In this document: one piece after another, positions 1-7,946 of the stretch
Layout: every line of letters starts with the position of its first letter
How positions within the stretch are numbered: the stretch's first letter is position 1
From: JAYVJH01 sp043777595
Lineage (GTDB): Bacteria > Bacteroidota > Bacteroidia > Cytophagales > Spirosomataceae
Direction of reading: 5' to 3'
Assembly (NCBI GenBank): GCA_043777595.1
Contig: JAYWHT010000064.1
Span: forward strand, 1-40,589
Length of the DNA: 40,589 nucleotides
Notes under the pieces: generated by a model
Seen by the model: only the letters and a program-made list of their open reading frames with translations
Told to the model about the DNA's origin: nothing
Databases searched by the model: none
Position numbers and translations under genes: made by a program

Positions 1-258
1 GACGGCAAAAAAGACTTAATTTTGGCGGGTAACAACGCTACAATGCGTATCAGAATTGGCAAAATGGACGCAAATCATGGTATGGTGTTTTTGAATAATG
101 GCCAAAATAATTTTAAATACCTACCGCAAAACCAGTCGGGACTATGGCTCAATGGTGATGTACGAGACTGCCAAACAGTGAAAACAAAACAAGGAAAACA
201 ATGGATATTCAGTATCAACAACGGGCCAGTTCAAACATATTCAAGTACTGGGCTATAA
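1..258 (+). CDS. FG-GAP/VCBS repeat protein, C-terminal fragment
   Basis: The reading frame is open from the first base of the window and stops at 256-258, so only about 85 C-terminal residues are present. They begin with DGKKDLILAGN, a typical calcium-binding blade loop of FG-GAP/VCBS beta-propeller repeats, followed by NNGQNNFKYLP, another propeller-type strand-turn. Such proteins are usually exported or surface-attached in Bacteroidota. The internal ATG at 22 is not the true start because the propeller repeat continues upstream of it. The 3' end overlaps the next gene by 58 bases in a different frame. Family assignment rests on short motifs only. Confidence 0.7.
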   Translation, partial: DGKKDLILAGNNATMRIRIGKMDANHGMVFLNNGQNNFKYLPQNQSGLWLNGDVRDCQTVKTKQGKQWIFSINNGPVQTYSSTGL

Positions 259-1634
259 TTTTTTGTTTGATTTCAATCGCTACATTTGCCCAAAACGATG
301 ACAAAATAATTGTTGAAAATATTACTATTTCGGGCAATAACCGCACCAAAGAACGTATCATTAGGCGAGAGTTGGCAATACAGATTGGTGATACGATTCT
401 GAAATCTGAGCTAAATAATAAACTCGAAATAGACCGCCGAAAAGTATCGAACACTAATCTGTTTTTGACTGTTGAGTTCAAAACTACGATAGATTCTACC
501 AAAAAACAGATTCAAAATATTGACATTCAGATAGTTGTCAAAGAACGATGGTACTTATTGGCATATCCAACATTAGGACTGGCCGACCGAAATTTTAACG
601 AGTGGTGGTATGACCGTGGCCGAGATTTTGGACGGCTCATTTATGGCGTAGATGCCACTCACTACAACCTCACAGGCAACAACGACCGTCTGCGTATCAG
701 GGCTAATTTTGGGTTTATACCTCGTACCGATATTTATTATTCAACCCCGTACATTGACAAAGCCCAAAAAATAGGAATGACGGTAGGTTTCAGTCGTATC
801 GTCAATCGAACGCTGGCCTACCGAACCAACAACGATAAGCTGCAATTTTTTAATTCTGAAATTCGTACCCGTGAGCGACTTGTACCGTTTCTGAGCGTGA
901 GCCGCCGCCAGAAATTTTATGGCTACCATGCCCTCGACCTTCGATATAGTTTTATGAATGTGGCCGATACGATTGTCAGACTCAACGACAATTATTTATC
1001 CAAAAACCAACTCAACCAAAACTACGGACAACTCACATACACCTACCTCTACGACAACCGAGACAACGTACAGTATGCCCTCAAAGGCAAGGTGTGGGCC
1101 GTGCAGTTGAGTAGGTCGGGGCTTTGGGGTAGCGACAATGTCAATTTGTGGGAAACGAACTTAGACTGGCTACAATTTATACCAATTTCAAAAAAACTGT
1201 TTTTTAGTTATATAATAGAAATCAAAGCAACGCTACCCACCGACCAGCCTTTTACACAGACCCGTGGCTTGGGATATGGCTCTGATTTAGTACGTGGCTA
1301 TGAGCTATATGTAATTGATGGTCAGCACTATGGTTATCTCAAAACTAACTTGCGCTACAAACTGTTTGACAAAATATTTCATCTTAAATTCTTAAAAATA
1401 AGTCAATTCAATACCATACCTATTGCTATTTACCCAACTATTTATGCAGATATTGGGTATGTTGTCAATAATTATGCAAATTTGAACGATAGTAAACTCG
1501 CCAATCGGTCTTTGGTTGGTGTGGGGCTGGGCTTAGATGTCGTTACGTGGTACAATGTGGTGGCAAGACTTAACTATTCAGGTAATCAGATGGGTGAATG
1601 GCGGCCTTATTTTTCGATTGGACGAGAGTTTTAA
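201..1634 (+). CDS. POTRA/beta-barrel outer-membrane protein (BamA/TamA-like)
   Basis: This 477-residue protein has a signal peptide with a long polar n-region (hydrophobic core about residues 17-28, cut after TFA). One POTRA-like domain follows (about residues 35-110, with VENITISGNNRTKERIIRRE), then an amphipathic strand-rich region ending in the aromatic residue of SIGREF, the classic outer-membrane barrel end. The family inserts or exports proteins at the outer membrane, but a single POTRA domain makes canonical BamA unlikely (that has five). The ATG at 201 lies inside the upstream gene. No later ATG keeps the signal peptide, so the 58-base overlap seems real. The substrate is unknown. 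Confidence 0.75.
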   Translation: MDIQYQQRASSNIFKYWAIIFCLISIATFAQNDDKIIVENITISGNNRTKERIIRRELAIQIGDTILKSELNNKLEIDRRKVSNTNLFLTVEFKTTIDSTKKQIQNIDIQIVVKERWYLLAYPTLGLADRNFNEWWYDRGRDFGRLIYGVDATHYNLTGNNDRLRIRANFGFIPRTDIYYSTPYIDKAQKIGMTVGFSRIVNRTLAYRTNNDKLQFFNSEIRTRERLVPFLSVSRRQKFYGYHALDLRYSFMNVADTIVRLNDNYLSKNQLNQNYGQLTYTYLYDNRDNVQYALKGKVWAVQLSRSGLWGSDNVNLWETNLDWLQFIPISKKLFFSYIIEIKATLPTDQPFTQTRGLGYGSDLVRGYELYVIDGQHYGYLKTNLRYKLFDKIFHLKFLKISQFNTIPIAIYPTIYADIGYVVNNYANLNDSKLANRSLVGVGLGLDVVTWYNVVARLNYSGNQMGEWRPYFSIGREF

Positions 1635-1641
1635 ATATACG

Positions 1642-1675
1642 AGCGAAGCCCTCGCTTTGGAGCGATGGCTTCGCT
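1642..1675. repeat. Solo REP-like double hairpin
   Basis: Two adjacent small hairpins share the plan AGCGA-N5-TCGCT: 1642-1656 and 1661-1675, separated by TTGG. The outer arms also pair (AGCGAAGCC with GGCTTCGCT), so the whole element can fold as one longer stem. The same AGCGA-N5-TCGCT plan flanks the RAYT transposase at 25891-25905 and 26491-26505, which suggests a solo member of that REP family. There is no following T-run, so a simple intrinsic terminator is less likely, although it could still block RNA decay or read-through between the two genes. Confidence 0.55.
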
Positions 1676-1693
1676 AAAATAACATAACAAACT

Positions 1694-2290
1694 ATGAAAA
1701 AAAAACACTCACAAACTTATCATTTCGGTATCTACGTAGCAGTAGGGCTACTATTGGTAGCGGCTTGCGACTCTAAGAATGAACAACAAACCGAACAAAA
1801 AGCACCAATAGACAGCATAGCCACCCGACCCGAAGACGTGGTGGTGGTCAGTAACCAATCTGAATTTTTGCGAACGATAGTGGGCAGTACCACCAACCAT
1901 TTTTATCGAGGCGTGGACTTAGGGAACGCCCTAAATACAATCAAAGCCACCGAAACATTTGAAATCTTTGAAGACAGCACCAACCACGTGTCATATACGC
2001 ACGAAACCGAAAATTTTGAATCTGTCGATGTGCAATATAATTTAGATAAAAACAAAACGGTTCACGACATCAAAACAGACGTTTATTTGAACACCAAAAA
2101 CTCAGCCAGTAGCCTCTGGGATCAGTTCGACAATTATTTTTCAGGTCGGTATGTAGTTACAAAGGCAACAGGAAAAACCAAAATCTGGAAAACAAAAGAT
2201 GGTGTCTTTATTGTGCTAATGGACGTATCGGAAGGGAAAGATTTTGGATTGCAGATAAAAATGGGCCCAGATGCAGCCCGAAATTTATAA
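1694..2290 (+). CDS. Putative lipoprotein, unknown function
   Basis: The product is 198 residues. It starts with a basic n-region (MKKKHSQ), a hydrophobic stretch and a lipobox ending in VAAC (Cys25), so it is probably a lipoprotein exported and tethered to a membrane. After an acidic, Gln-rich linker the mature part is a soluble alpha/beta-looking domain with no motif I recognise. It stops two bases before the moaC start, so the two genes are probably co-transcribed, but no functional link to molybdenum cofactor synthesis is evident. Confidence 0.65.
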   Translation: MKKKHSQTYHFGIYVAVGLLLVAACDSKNEQQTEQKAPIDSIATRPEDVVVVSNQSEFLRTIVGSTTNHFYRGVDLGNALNTIKATETFEIFEDSTNHVSYTHETENFESVDVQYNLDKNKTVHDIKTDVYLNTKNSASSLWDQFDNYFSGRYVVTKATGKTKIWKTKDGVFIVLMDVSEGKDFGLQIKMGPDAARNL

Positions 2291-2292
2291 CA

Positions 2293-2760
2293 ATGCTCAC
2301 ACACTTAGACAGCACAGGAAACCCCAGTATGGTGGACGTTTCCGAAAAAATGGCCACCAAGCGTATCGCCAAAGCCCGTAGCATTGTAGTTTTAGGCGAT
2401 GCTATCATGGATTTGTTGCAAAATGACGAAATACAAACCAAAAAAGGGCCTGTGTTTCAAACGGCCATCATTGCAGGTGTGATGGCTGCCAAACGCACAG
2501 GCGACCTGATTCCGCTCTGCCACCCGATTGGCCTCGAAAATTGCCAAATAAATATTAAAATAAACACCAACCGAGAAGTTGAGATAACCTGTACGGCCAG
2601 CCTCACAGGCAAAACTGGCGTAGAAATGGAAGCCCTCACAGGTGCAAGCGTAGCTGCTCTAACGATTTATGATATGTGCAAAGCCATGAGCCATGACATC
2701 ATTATTAAGCAAATTCAACTAATAGAAAAATCGGGGGGGAAACGGGATTTTAGATTGTGA
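2293..2760 (+). CDS. moaC: Cyclic pyranopterin monophosphate synthase MoaC
   Basis: MoaC converts the rearranged GTP product of MoaA (3',8-cyclo-7,8-dihydro-GTP) to cyclic pyranopterin monophosphate in molybdenum cofactor synthesis. At 155 residues it has the normal family length. Hallmarks are the N-terminal MVDVSEK block, the active-site stretch IPLCHPIGL, and GVEMEALTGASVAALTIYDM near the C-terminus, followed by the terminal SGGK segment. It follows the lipoprotein gene with a two-base gap. No other moa gene is visible here, so the rest of the pathway must lie elsewhere. Confidence 0.95.
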   Translation: MLTHLDSTGNPSMVDVSEKMATKRIAKARSIVVLGDAIMDLLQNDEIQTKKGPVFQTAIIAGVMAAKRTGDLIPLCHPIGLENCQINIKINTNREVEITCTASLTGKTGVEMEALTGASVAALTIYDMCKAMSHDIIIKQIQLIEKSGGKRDFRL

Positions 2761-2771
2761 AATATCGCATA

Positions 2772-4997
2772 TCAAGCATTAAACCAATAAGTCAGTTTGG
2801 CGATAATAACTCTGTTTTTGACTAAGAAACTATCTGCAAAATAATTGTCGGAATAAACCAAAAAGAAATCAGACACAGGCCGAAACCGCCACTGCAAGCG
2901 GCTATTGATATTGACGTTGTTGGCAAGACTGTTGTACTGCAAAAACGTAGTCCAAAATATACTTTTGGTAAATGTAACGTCGGCACGAGGACCAATCAAA
3001 AATAAAGTGCCAGTTCCTGCCCCCGACTTGATTTGACTTAGGCTAAAATTGGCCGAAAGCGTACCAAAAGGCTGAAACCGATAAGAACCAGAGCCAGAAA
3101 CATTGGCAATAGTACCATCGAAATATTGGCCAACGGTAGCCTGAGCCATAAAGCCGAACCTTTTGCGTTGGTCCGAAAAGTACATAATTTGAGCATTATT
3201 ATAGCGGTATTTTGTACCCACTTTTAGAGGTTTATTGCCCGACCGAGTGGGGTCGAAGTCTGAAAAAAGATAAGTATAGTTTCCAGTCAGGTTAATAGTC
3301 AGTTGGGAGGTATTCTGAAAACTTGGATTCCAGGTCAGCACATAACTCTGGTCAGTTACACCAAGGTTGGGCATCGAAAACTGTTCATAAGATACTCCAA
3401 TATTGTGTCTATTGATGAGCCGCCCCCGAGGATAAAAATTGAGTTGTGCTTGCGGAAAGATATGAAACACGTCTCGCCGAGGCACAAAGCCTGCTTCGGC
3501 ATCAAAGCCTTTGCCTACCCAGTCTTGCACCCATGTCAGTTGAAATCTGGGTACATTATAAGTCAAAAACAACCCCGTACTGCCTTTGTCTATTTCTTGT
3601 TTGGGCGTAAAAGCCTGATAATAATAGGCTTTGCCCTGCCAACGGTTGTCTTTTGAGGCCAAGTTGTATTCAAGCCCCCCTACTCTATTGTAAGCCAACA
3701 GTTGAGAGTTTAGCTCTGGCGATAGCGTTTGTTTATTGACCAAAATCATAGCAATATTCGACCGACTGAACAACTTACGCTGCACCACGGCCACAGTCGT
3801 GTTGGCATCAGAAATGCCTTTGCTTTCGTCTTTGGCCGTTTGTACGTTCATTATGCCCAGCCGCCAGTTGTCATCAAGTTTACCATTGAGCCGTGCGCCG
3901 TACAAAATACGGTTGGGGGTAAAAAGCCCCGTTGTGGTATCGGTCGCAAGCCCTACTCGTCGTGAGAAAAAAGGGGTAACGTTCTGATTGCCAAAGCCCC
4001 CGAACAAGTCTGCATTTTCAAGAAAAAACAACCGCTGCTCAGGGTACGAGTACGAAATATCAAAACGGGTCAGGTTCTGAATCTGGCGGTCGGCCTCAAC
4101 AGTCGAAAAGTCTGGGTTTACTGTCAAGTCCAGTACCATGCCCGACGTAACAGCGATTTTGGCATCAATACCTACTCCATTTTGGGGGGTATTTTTAGTA
4201 GGGTTTTTTGTAAAATCTGTCGCCAAACCCGTTCTCAAATAAGGTATTACGGCTAAGTTTGCGCCAGGTTTGGCGAGCGGTTTTTCAAAGTTCATTGGCC
4301 CCGTAAATGCCAAATTAAATATCAGTTGATTTTGTGGAATACGCACCCACGACGATGACTCGTTGGTCTGGCTGTCGAAACGATAACTCATAAAATTCCA
4401 CTTCACGCTCCCTTCTTTGTAGCGCAGTGTTTTAAGGGGTATTTTGAGTTCGCAAGTCCAATAGTTATCATAAATTTTAGAGTTTCCCTCCCATTTATTG
4501 TCCCAATAAGTATTAAAATATTGTATGTCAGACCCACCATTAGAAATCAGAGCCTCCCGCATGACACCAAGCGGATTGACACCAAACAAAAAAGCATTTG
4601 TTTGGTCGTTGAAAGTATCAAAGACAAAGCTAATGTTATCATTGCCGCCTGCTCGGTAGTCTCGTCTGAGCGACGGAACGATGTACTTGTCGCCAGTCGT
4701 AAAACATTTGGCAGCCATGTATAAATACGTTTCATCATAGCACATATAGATTTCGGTTTTGGCCTTGGCTTGGAGTGTATCACTCGGAAAATACTGCCAA
4801 AAGTCTTTGGCTACCAAGTGTTTAGACCAGTCGGCTTCGTTCATATTGCCATCAATTTTGTAATTAGGCTTGGATATAAACTTTACGTCAAAAGAAGGTG
4901 TATCGAAGTTTTTTTGTGCAAAGAGCGGAGACGGAGCCGTAAAACAAAAAAATAGAAAAAACAGAAATTTAAAAAAAGGTTTTTTTTGAGCAATCAT
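2772..4997 (-). CDS. DUF5916 outer-membrane protein with CBM9-like N-terminal domain
   Basis: The best start is the ATG at 4997, giving 741 residues with a clean signal peptide (basic MIAQKKPFFK, hydrophobic core, cut after LFAQ). A longer version would begin with a TTG abutting the divergent ATG at 5061 and is less likely. Residues about 30-230 look like a carbohydrate-binding family-9-type domain (IDGNMNEADW, YLYMAAKC). The rest is a long strand-rich region with alternating aromatic residues that probably forms an outer-membrane barrel. The combination is typical of DUF5916 proteins, which are common in Bacteroidota and of unknown function. It is convergent with moaC and divergent from the DUF2911 gene. 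Confidence 0.85.
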   Translation of the reverse strand: MIAQKKPFFKFLFFLFFCFTAPSPLFAQKNFDTPSFDVKFISKPNYKIDGNMNEADWSKHLVAKDFWQYFPSDTLQAKAKTEIYMCYDETYLYMAAKCFTTGDKYIVPSLRRDYRAGGNDNISFVFDTFNDQTNAFLFGVNPLGVMREALISNGGSDIQYFNTYWDNKWEGNSKIYDNYWTCELKIPLKTLRYKEGSVKWNFMSYRFDSQTNESSSWVRIPQNQLIFNLAFTGPMNFEKPLAKPGANLAVIPYLRTGLATDFTKNPTKNTPQNGVGIDAKIAVTSGMVLDLTVNPDFSTVEADRQIQNLTRFDISYSYPEQRLFFLENADLFGGFGNQNVTPFFSRRVGLATDTTTGLFTPNRILYGARLNGKLDDNWRLGIMNVQTAKDESKGISDANTTVAVVQRKLFSRSNIAMILVNKQTLSPELNSQLLAYNRVGGLEYNLASKDNRWQGKAYYYQAFTPKQEIDKGSTGLFLTYNVPRFQLTWVQDWVGKGFDAEAGFVPRRDVFHIFPQAQLNFYPRGRLINRHNIGVSYEQFSMPNLGVTDQSYVLTWNPSFQNTSQLTINLTGNYTYLFSDFDPTRSGNKPLKVGTKYRYNNAQIMYFSDQRKRFGFMAQATVGQYFDGTIANVSGSGSYRFQPFGTLSANFSLSQIKSGAGTGTLFLIGPRADVTFTKSIFWTTFLQYNSLANNVNINSRLQWRFRPVSDFFLVYSDNYFADSFLVKNRVIIAKLTYWFNA

Positions 4998-5060
4998 AAC
5001 AACTTTTTGGCTGGATATATCGTTTGAAAAGAGAACATCTAAAAAAAATAAAAAATTCAA

Positions 5061-5558
5061 ATGAAAAAATTAGCAACATTATTAGTCATTTTATTGGCTA
5101 CATTTACTTTTGTCAATGCCCAAAAAAGCCCGGCAGTCAAAGCCGAAAGCGCCAACGTTACCGTAGAATATGGTCAGCCATCAAAACGTGGTCGGGTTAT
5201 ATTTGCGACCGAAGGTACACAGAGCCTCGAAAAATACGGCAAAGTGTGGCGCACAGGTGCAAATGGTTGTACGAAAATTACATTCAAAAAAGACGGTATG
5301 TTTGGTGGCAAAGCCGTCAAAGCTGGTACTTATGGCTTGTTTACGATACCAGGCGAAAAAGACTGGACTGTAATCTTGAACAGCGACTCAAAACAATGGG
5401 GTGCTTATGACTACAAAGCCGACAAAGACGTGCTGCGTGTAACTGTGCCAGCCAAAGCCAACAAAGCCCTTGTTGAGGCCATGACTATCAAAGTAAGCGA
5501 TACTTCGCTTGACTATATGTGGGACATGGCGGGTTTTTCGGTACCTGTCAAGTTTTAG
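5061..5558 (+). CDS. DUF2911 family secreted protein
   Basis: The protein has 165 residues. A signal peptide (MKKLATLLVILLATFTFVNA) precedes the DUF2911 domain, recognisable from VEYGQPSKRGR, VWRTGANGCTKITF and GTYGLFTIPGEKDWTVILN. The domain is widespread in Bacteroidota and its function is unestablished. It is transcribed divergently from the DUF5916 gene with 63 bases between start codons, so the two may share a control region. Single-gene unit. Confidence 0.9.
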   Translation: MKKLATLLVILLATFTFVNAQKSPAVKAESANVTVEYGQPSKRGRVIFATEGTQSLEKYGKVWRTGANGCTKITFKKDGMFGGKAVKAGTYGLFTIPGEKDWTVILNSDSKQWGAYDYKADKDVLRVTVPAKANKALVEAMTIKVSDTSLDYMWDMAGFSVPVKF

Positions 5559-5649
5559 ATTTTATTGGTATTGACACAATAGAGCCGTTGTTTCATAAAA
5601 TTTGCACACCCATGATATTTTAAATTTACTAACTTAGATTCGATAAAAT

Positions 5650-6522
5650 ATGAGTAAGAAATTAATAAGATTTGATTGGGCCATAAAAAGACTTTTGAGA
5701 AACAAAGCCAACTTTGCTGTAATAGAAGGTTTTTTGAGCGAGTTACTGTTTGACAGTATAAAAATTGAACAAATTTTAGAAAGCGAAAGTAATCAGGAAA
5801 CAGACGATAATAAGTTCAACAGAGTTGATATTTTAACAATCAATTCTAAAAATGAGCTAATCATAATCGAAATTCAAAATATCTACGAGATAGATTACTT
5901 TCACAGAATAGCATTTGGTGTATCGAAAAGTATAGCAGAGAATCTCAAACTTGGACAAAAATATTTGGAAATCAAAAAAGTAATTTCTGTAAACATCATT
6001 TATTTTGATTTGGGACAAGGGCAAGATTATGTTTATAATGGAAAAACGGAATTTACAGGTTTACACCAAAAAGATACTTTAAGTTTATCAGACAAACAAA
6101 AACAGACGTTTTCAAGAGACAAAGTTTCAGACATTTTTTCTGAGTATTATTTAATTAAAGTAAACCAGTTTAATGATAATGCAAAAGATACATTAGACGA
6201 GTGGGTTTATTTTTTAAAAAATAGTGAGGTAAAAGACAGTTTTAAGGCTAAGGGACTTAAAGAAGCAGGTGAAGTTTTAGACATCATGAAACTTCCAAAA
6301 GATGACGAATACGGCTACAATCGTTATTTAGATTCTTTACACCTGAAAGCAAGTGAGATATTTTCTTTACAAACAGAGGCTGAATTTAGTGTCAGAGAAA
6401 ACGAGAAAATTGAAATAGCTAAAAATGGAATAATTGAAGGGTTTGATGATTTGGTAATCCATAGAATGACAAAACTATCAATTAAAAAAATTGAAGAACT
6501 AAGAGTCGAAATAGATAAATAA
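5650..6522 (+). CDS. Rpn-family PD-(D/E)XK nuclease / putative transposase
   Basis: The product has 290 residues and belongs to the Rpn (recombination-promoting nuclease, 'transposase_31'-like) group. The nuclease core is visible as NRVDILTINSKNELIIIEIQ, giving Asp60 and Glu74-x-Gln76, the D...ExQ variant typical of this family instead of ExK. Family members are metal-dependent nucleases linked to RecA-independent recombination and, in some cases, phage defence. Length is close to full and no terminal inverted repeats are seen, so it is probably a stand-alone gene. The coding sequence is noticeably more AT-rich than its neighbours, which fits horizontal acquisition. Confidence 0.8.
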   Translation: MSKKLIRFDWAIKRLLRNKANFAVIEGFLSELLFDSIKIEQILESESNQETDDNKFNRVDILTINSKNELIIIEIQNIYEIDYFHRIAFGVSKSIAENLKLGQKYLEIKKVISVNIIYFDLGQGQDYVYNGKTEFTGLHQKDTLSLSDKQKQTFSRDKVSDIFSEYYLIKVNQFNDNAKDTLDEWVYFLKNSEVKDSFKAKGLKEAGEVLDIMKLPKDDEYGYNRYLDSLHLKASEIFSLQTEAEFSVRENEKIEIAKNGIIEGFDDLVIHRMTKLSIKKIEELRVEIDK

Positions 6523-6670
6523 ATCTTCGTCCAACTTAGATTGTACCATATTGAGGCAAAAAAACTTAAATGAGCTTTGTGGGTTAGTTATCTGGCCTTT
6601 GGTTGTTGTACTCGCCATCAATTCTTCAATAATGAGCAAAATTGGGTTAGAAGGCCTCTACTAAATCACT

Positions 6671-6711
6671 ACAAAGAGCGCCGTTGTTTCAAAGACAACG
6701 GCGCTCTTTGT
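6671..6711. terminator. Bidirectional intrinsic terminator
   Basis: A perfect 17-bp stem (6671-6687 with 6695-6711) encloses a seven-base loop. An A/T-rich tail lies on each side (ATTTTT on the plus strand). It sits between the convergent Rpn nuclease gene and folB and can serve both. Confidence 0.85.
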
Positions 6712-6721
6712 ATTTTTAACA

Positions 6722-7072
6722 TCAGCCTCTGAGCGTAACCTTTGAGCGGTGGCACACCCCGCCAACGGGTGGGTTGTACTTAGACACACTCACCGCCACT
6801 GACTCAATGTTGGGGTATTGATCTTTGATTTTATCAATAATTTTATAGGCAATATGTTCCAGCAGTCTGGCACGAGTTTGCATGACTGCTGCCGTAATTT
6901 TATAAATCACTTCGTAGTTTACTGTACCGCTGAGGCGGTCGTGTTGAGCAGCTTCTTGGGCATCGGCTTCGATTATGATATCAATCGAATATTTGTTTCC
7001 AATTTTTTGTTCTTCGTCCAACACACCATGGTAAGCAAAAAACTCTAATCCTTCGAGTGCTATTGTTGCCAC
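6722..7072 (-). CDS. folB: Dihydroneopterin aldolase FolB
   Basis: FolB converts 7,8-dihydroneopterin to 6-hydroxymethyl-dihydropterin and glycolaldehyde in folate synthesis. The 116-residue length is standard. Family signatures are LEFFAYHGVLDEEQKIGN near the N-terminus, GTVNYEVIY in the middle, and the C-terminal SVSKYNPPVGG segment. It ends at the bidirectional terminator and starts four bases after the upstream DivIVA-like gene, so the two form an operon. FolK, the next enzyme of the pathway, is encoded separately at 27905. Confidence 0.95.
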   Translation of the reverse strand: MATIALEGLEFFAYHGVLDEEQKIGNKYSIDIIIEADAQEAAQHDRLSGTVNYEVIYKITAAVMQTRARLLEHIAYKIIDKIKDQYPNIESVAVSVSKYNPPVGGVCHRSKVTLRG

Positions 7073-7076
7073 TGTG

Positions 7077-7868
7077 TTAGCTTATTTGGTCAAAAAACGA
7101 GCCTTCTTCTTTTGTTTCAGTTACTTCCTTTTCGTTGGCTATTTCGGCAGTTATTGCCTCCTCATTTTCGGTGTAAGTTTCGGTAGCCGCTACCTCTTCT
7201 ATCGTAGTCTCAACCAGTGGGCTTTCTTCGATATTGGGTTCTATTTCGAGTGGTAGCGCATCTTTTGGCTCTTCGTCGGCTTCTTTGTTTTTGATAGTTT
7301 CTGTTACCTGTACTCGCAAGTCTCCAATTTTTTCTTTGAGTGTATTTTGGGCAAATTTCTTTTCAAAACGCTCCACGCTGTCGTTGGTGCTATTGGCAAG
7401 AGCTTTGAGTTGAACCAATAGGTTATCTCGGTATTTTTCCATGGCCTTAAAGTCTCGCTCATGGTTTTTAAACTCTGTCAATATTTCTTCACGGACGTAC
7501 CTCGACTGGTTTTCGGCATCAACGACTACCATATTTGCTTTCTTGCGTGACTCGCCAATTATTTCTTCGGCTTTTTGGCGGGCTTCTCCTATGTAATGCT
7601 CGGCGGCGTTTTTGGCTTGTTCAGTCATTTGGCTGCTTGTATCTTCGGCAGTTTTCAGCATTCTAAACATCGTTAACTCTACATCACGGAGTTTGTTAAG
7701 TTCTTTTTCGGCCAATTCCAACTGCATTTTGAGCATTTTCTGCTCGTTCATCACTCGCTCCCATTCGTTAGATAATGAGTTCAAAAAAGCCATCACTTCG
7801 TCTATATCATAGCCACGGAGTGATTTCTGAAAAGTATGTTGTCTAATTTCGATTGGTGTTATTTTCAT
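7077..7868 (-). CDS. DivIVA-domain coiled-coil protein
   Basis: The product is 263 residues. The N-terminus (ITPIEIRQHTFQKSLRGYD, then VMAFLNSL) is the DivIVA membrane-curvature-binding domain. A long coiled coil covers about residues 30-190, and the tail is acidic and Glu/Thr/Ala-rich before a short terminal SFFDQIS motif. DivIVA-type proteins mark cell poles and septa in other phyla; the role in Bacteroidota is unclear. It lies directly upstream of folB in the same unit. Confidence 0.85.
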   Translation of the reverse strand: MKITPIEIRQHTFQKSLRGYDIDEVMAFLNSLSNEWERVMNEQKMLKMQLELAEKELNKLRDVELTMFRMLKTAEDTSSQMTEQAKNAAEHYIGEARQKAEEIIGESRKKANMVVVDAENQSRYVREEILTEFKNHERDFKAMEKYRDNLLVQLKALANSTNDSVERFEKKFAQNTLKEKIGDLRVQVTETIKNKEADEEPKDALPLEIEPNIEESPLVETTIEEVAATETYTENEEAITAEIANEKEVTETKEEGSFFDQIS

Positions 7869-7946
7869 TGTTTATTGAGGTATGTCGTGTAAATATGCGC
7901 TAAATTAAAGATAATCTAATAAAAAGCAGTATTTTTAGATATTTTG

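Noticed and set aside
4998..5060. Upstream TTG start for the DUF5916 protein
   Set aside because: It adds 21 residues before a textbook signal peptide and abuts the divergent ATG; the ATG at 4997 is better.
5024..5410. 128-codon ORF overlapping the DUF2911 gene in another frame
   Set aside because: The DUF2911 frame has a signal peptide and family motifs; this one is Arg/Tyr-rich shadow sequence.
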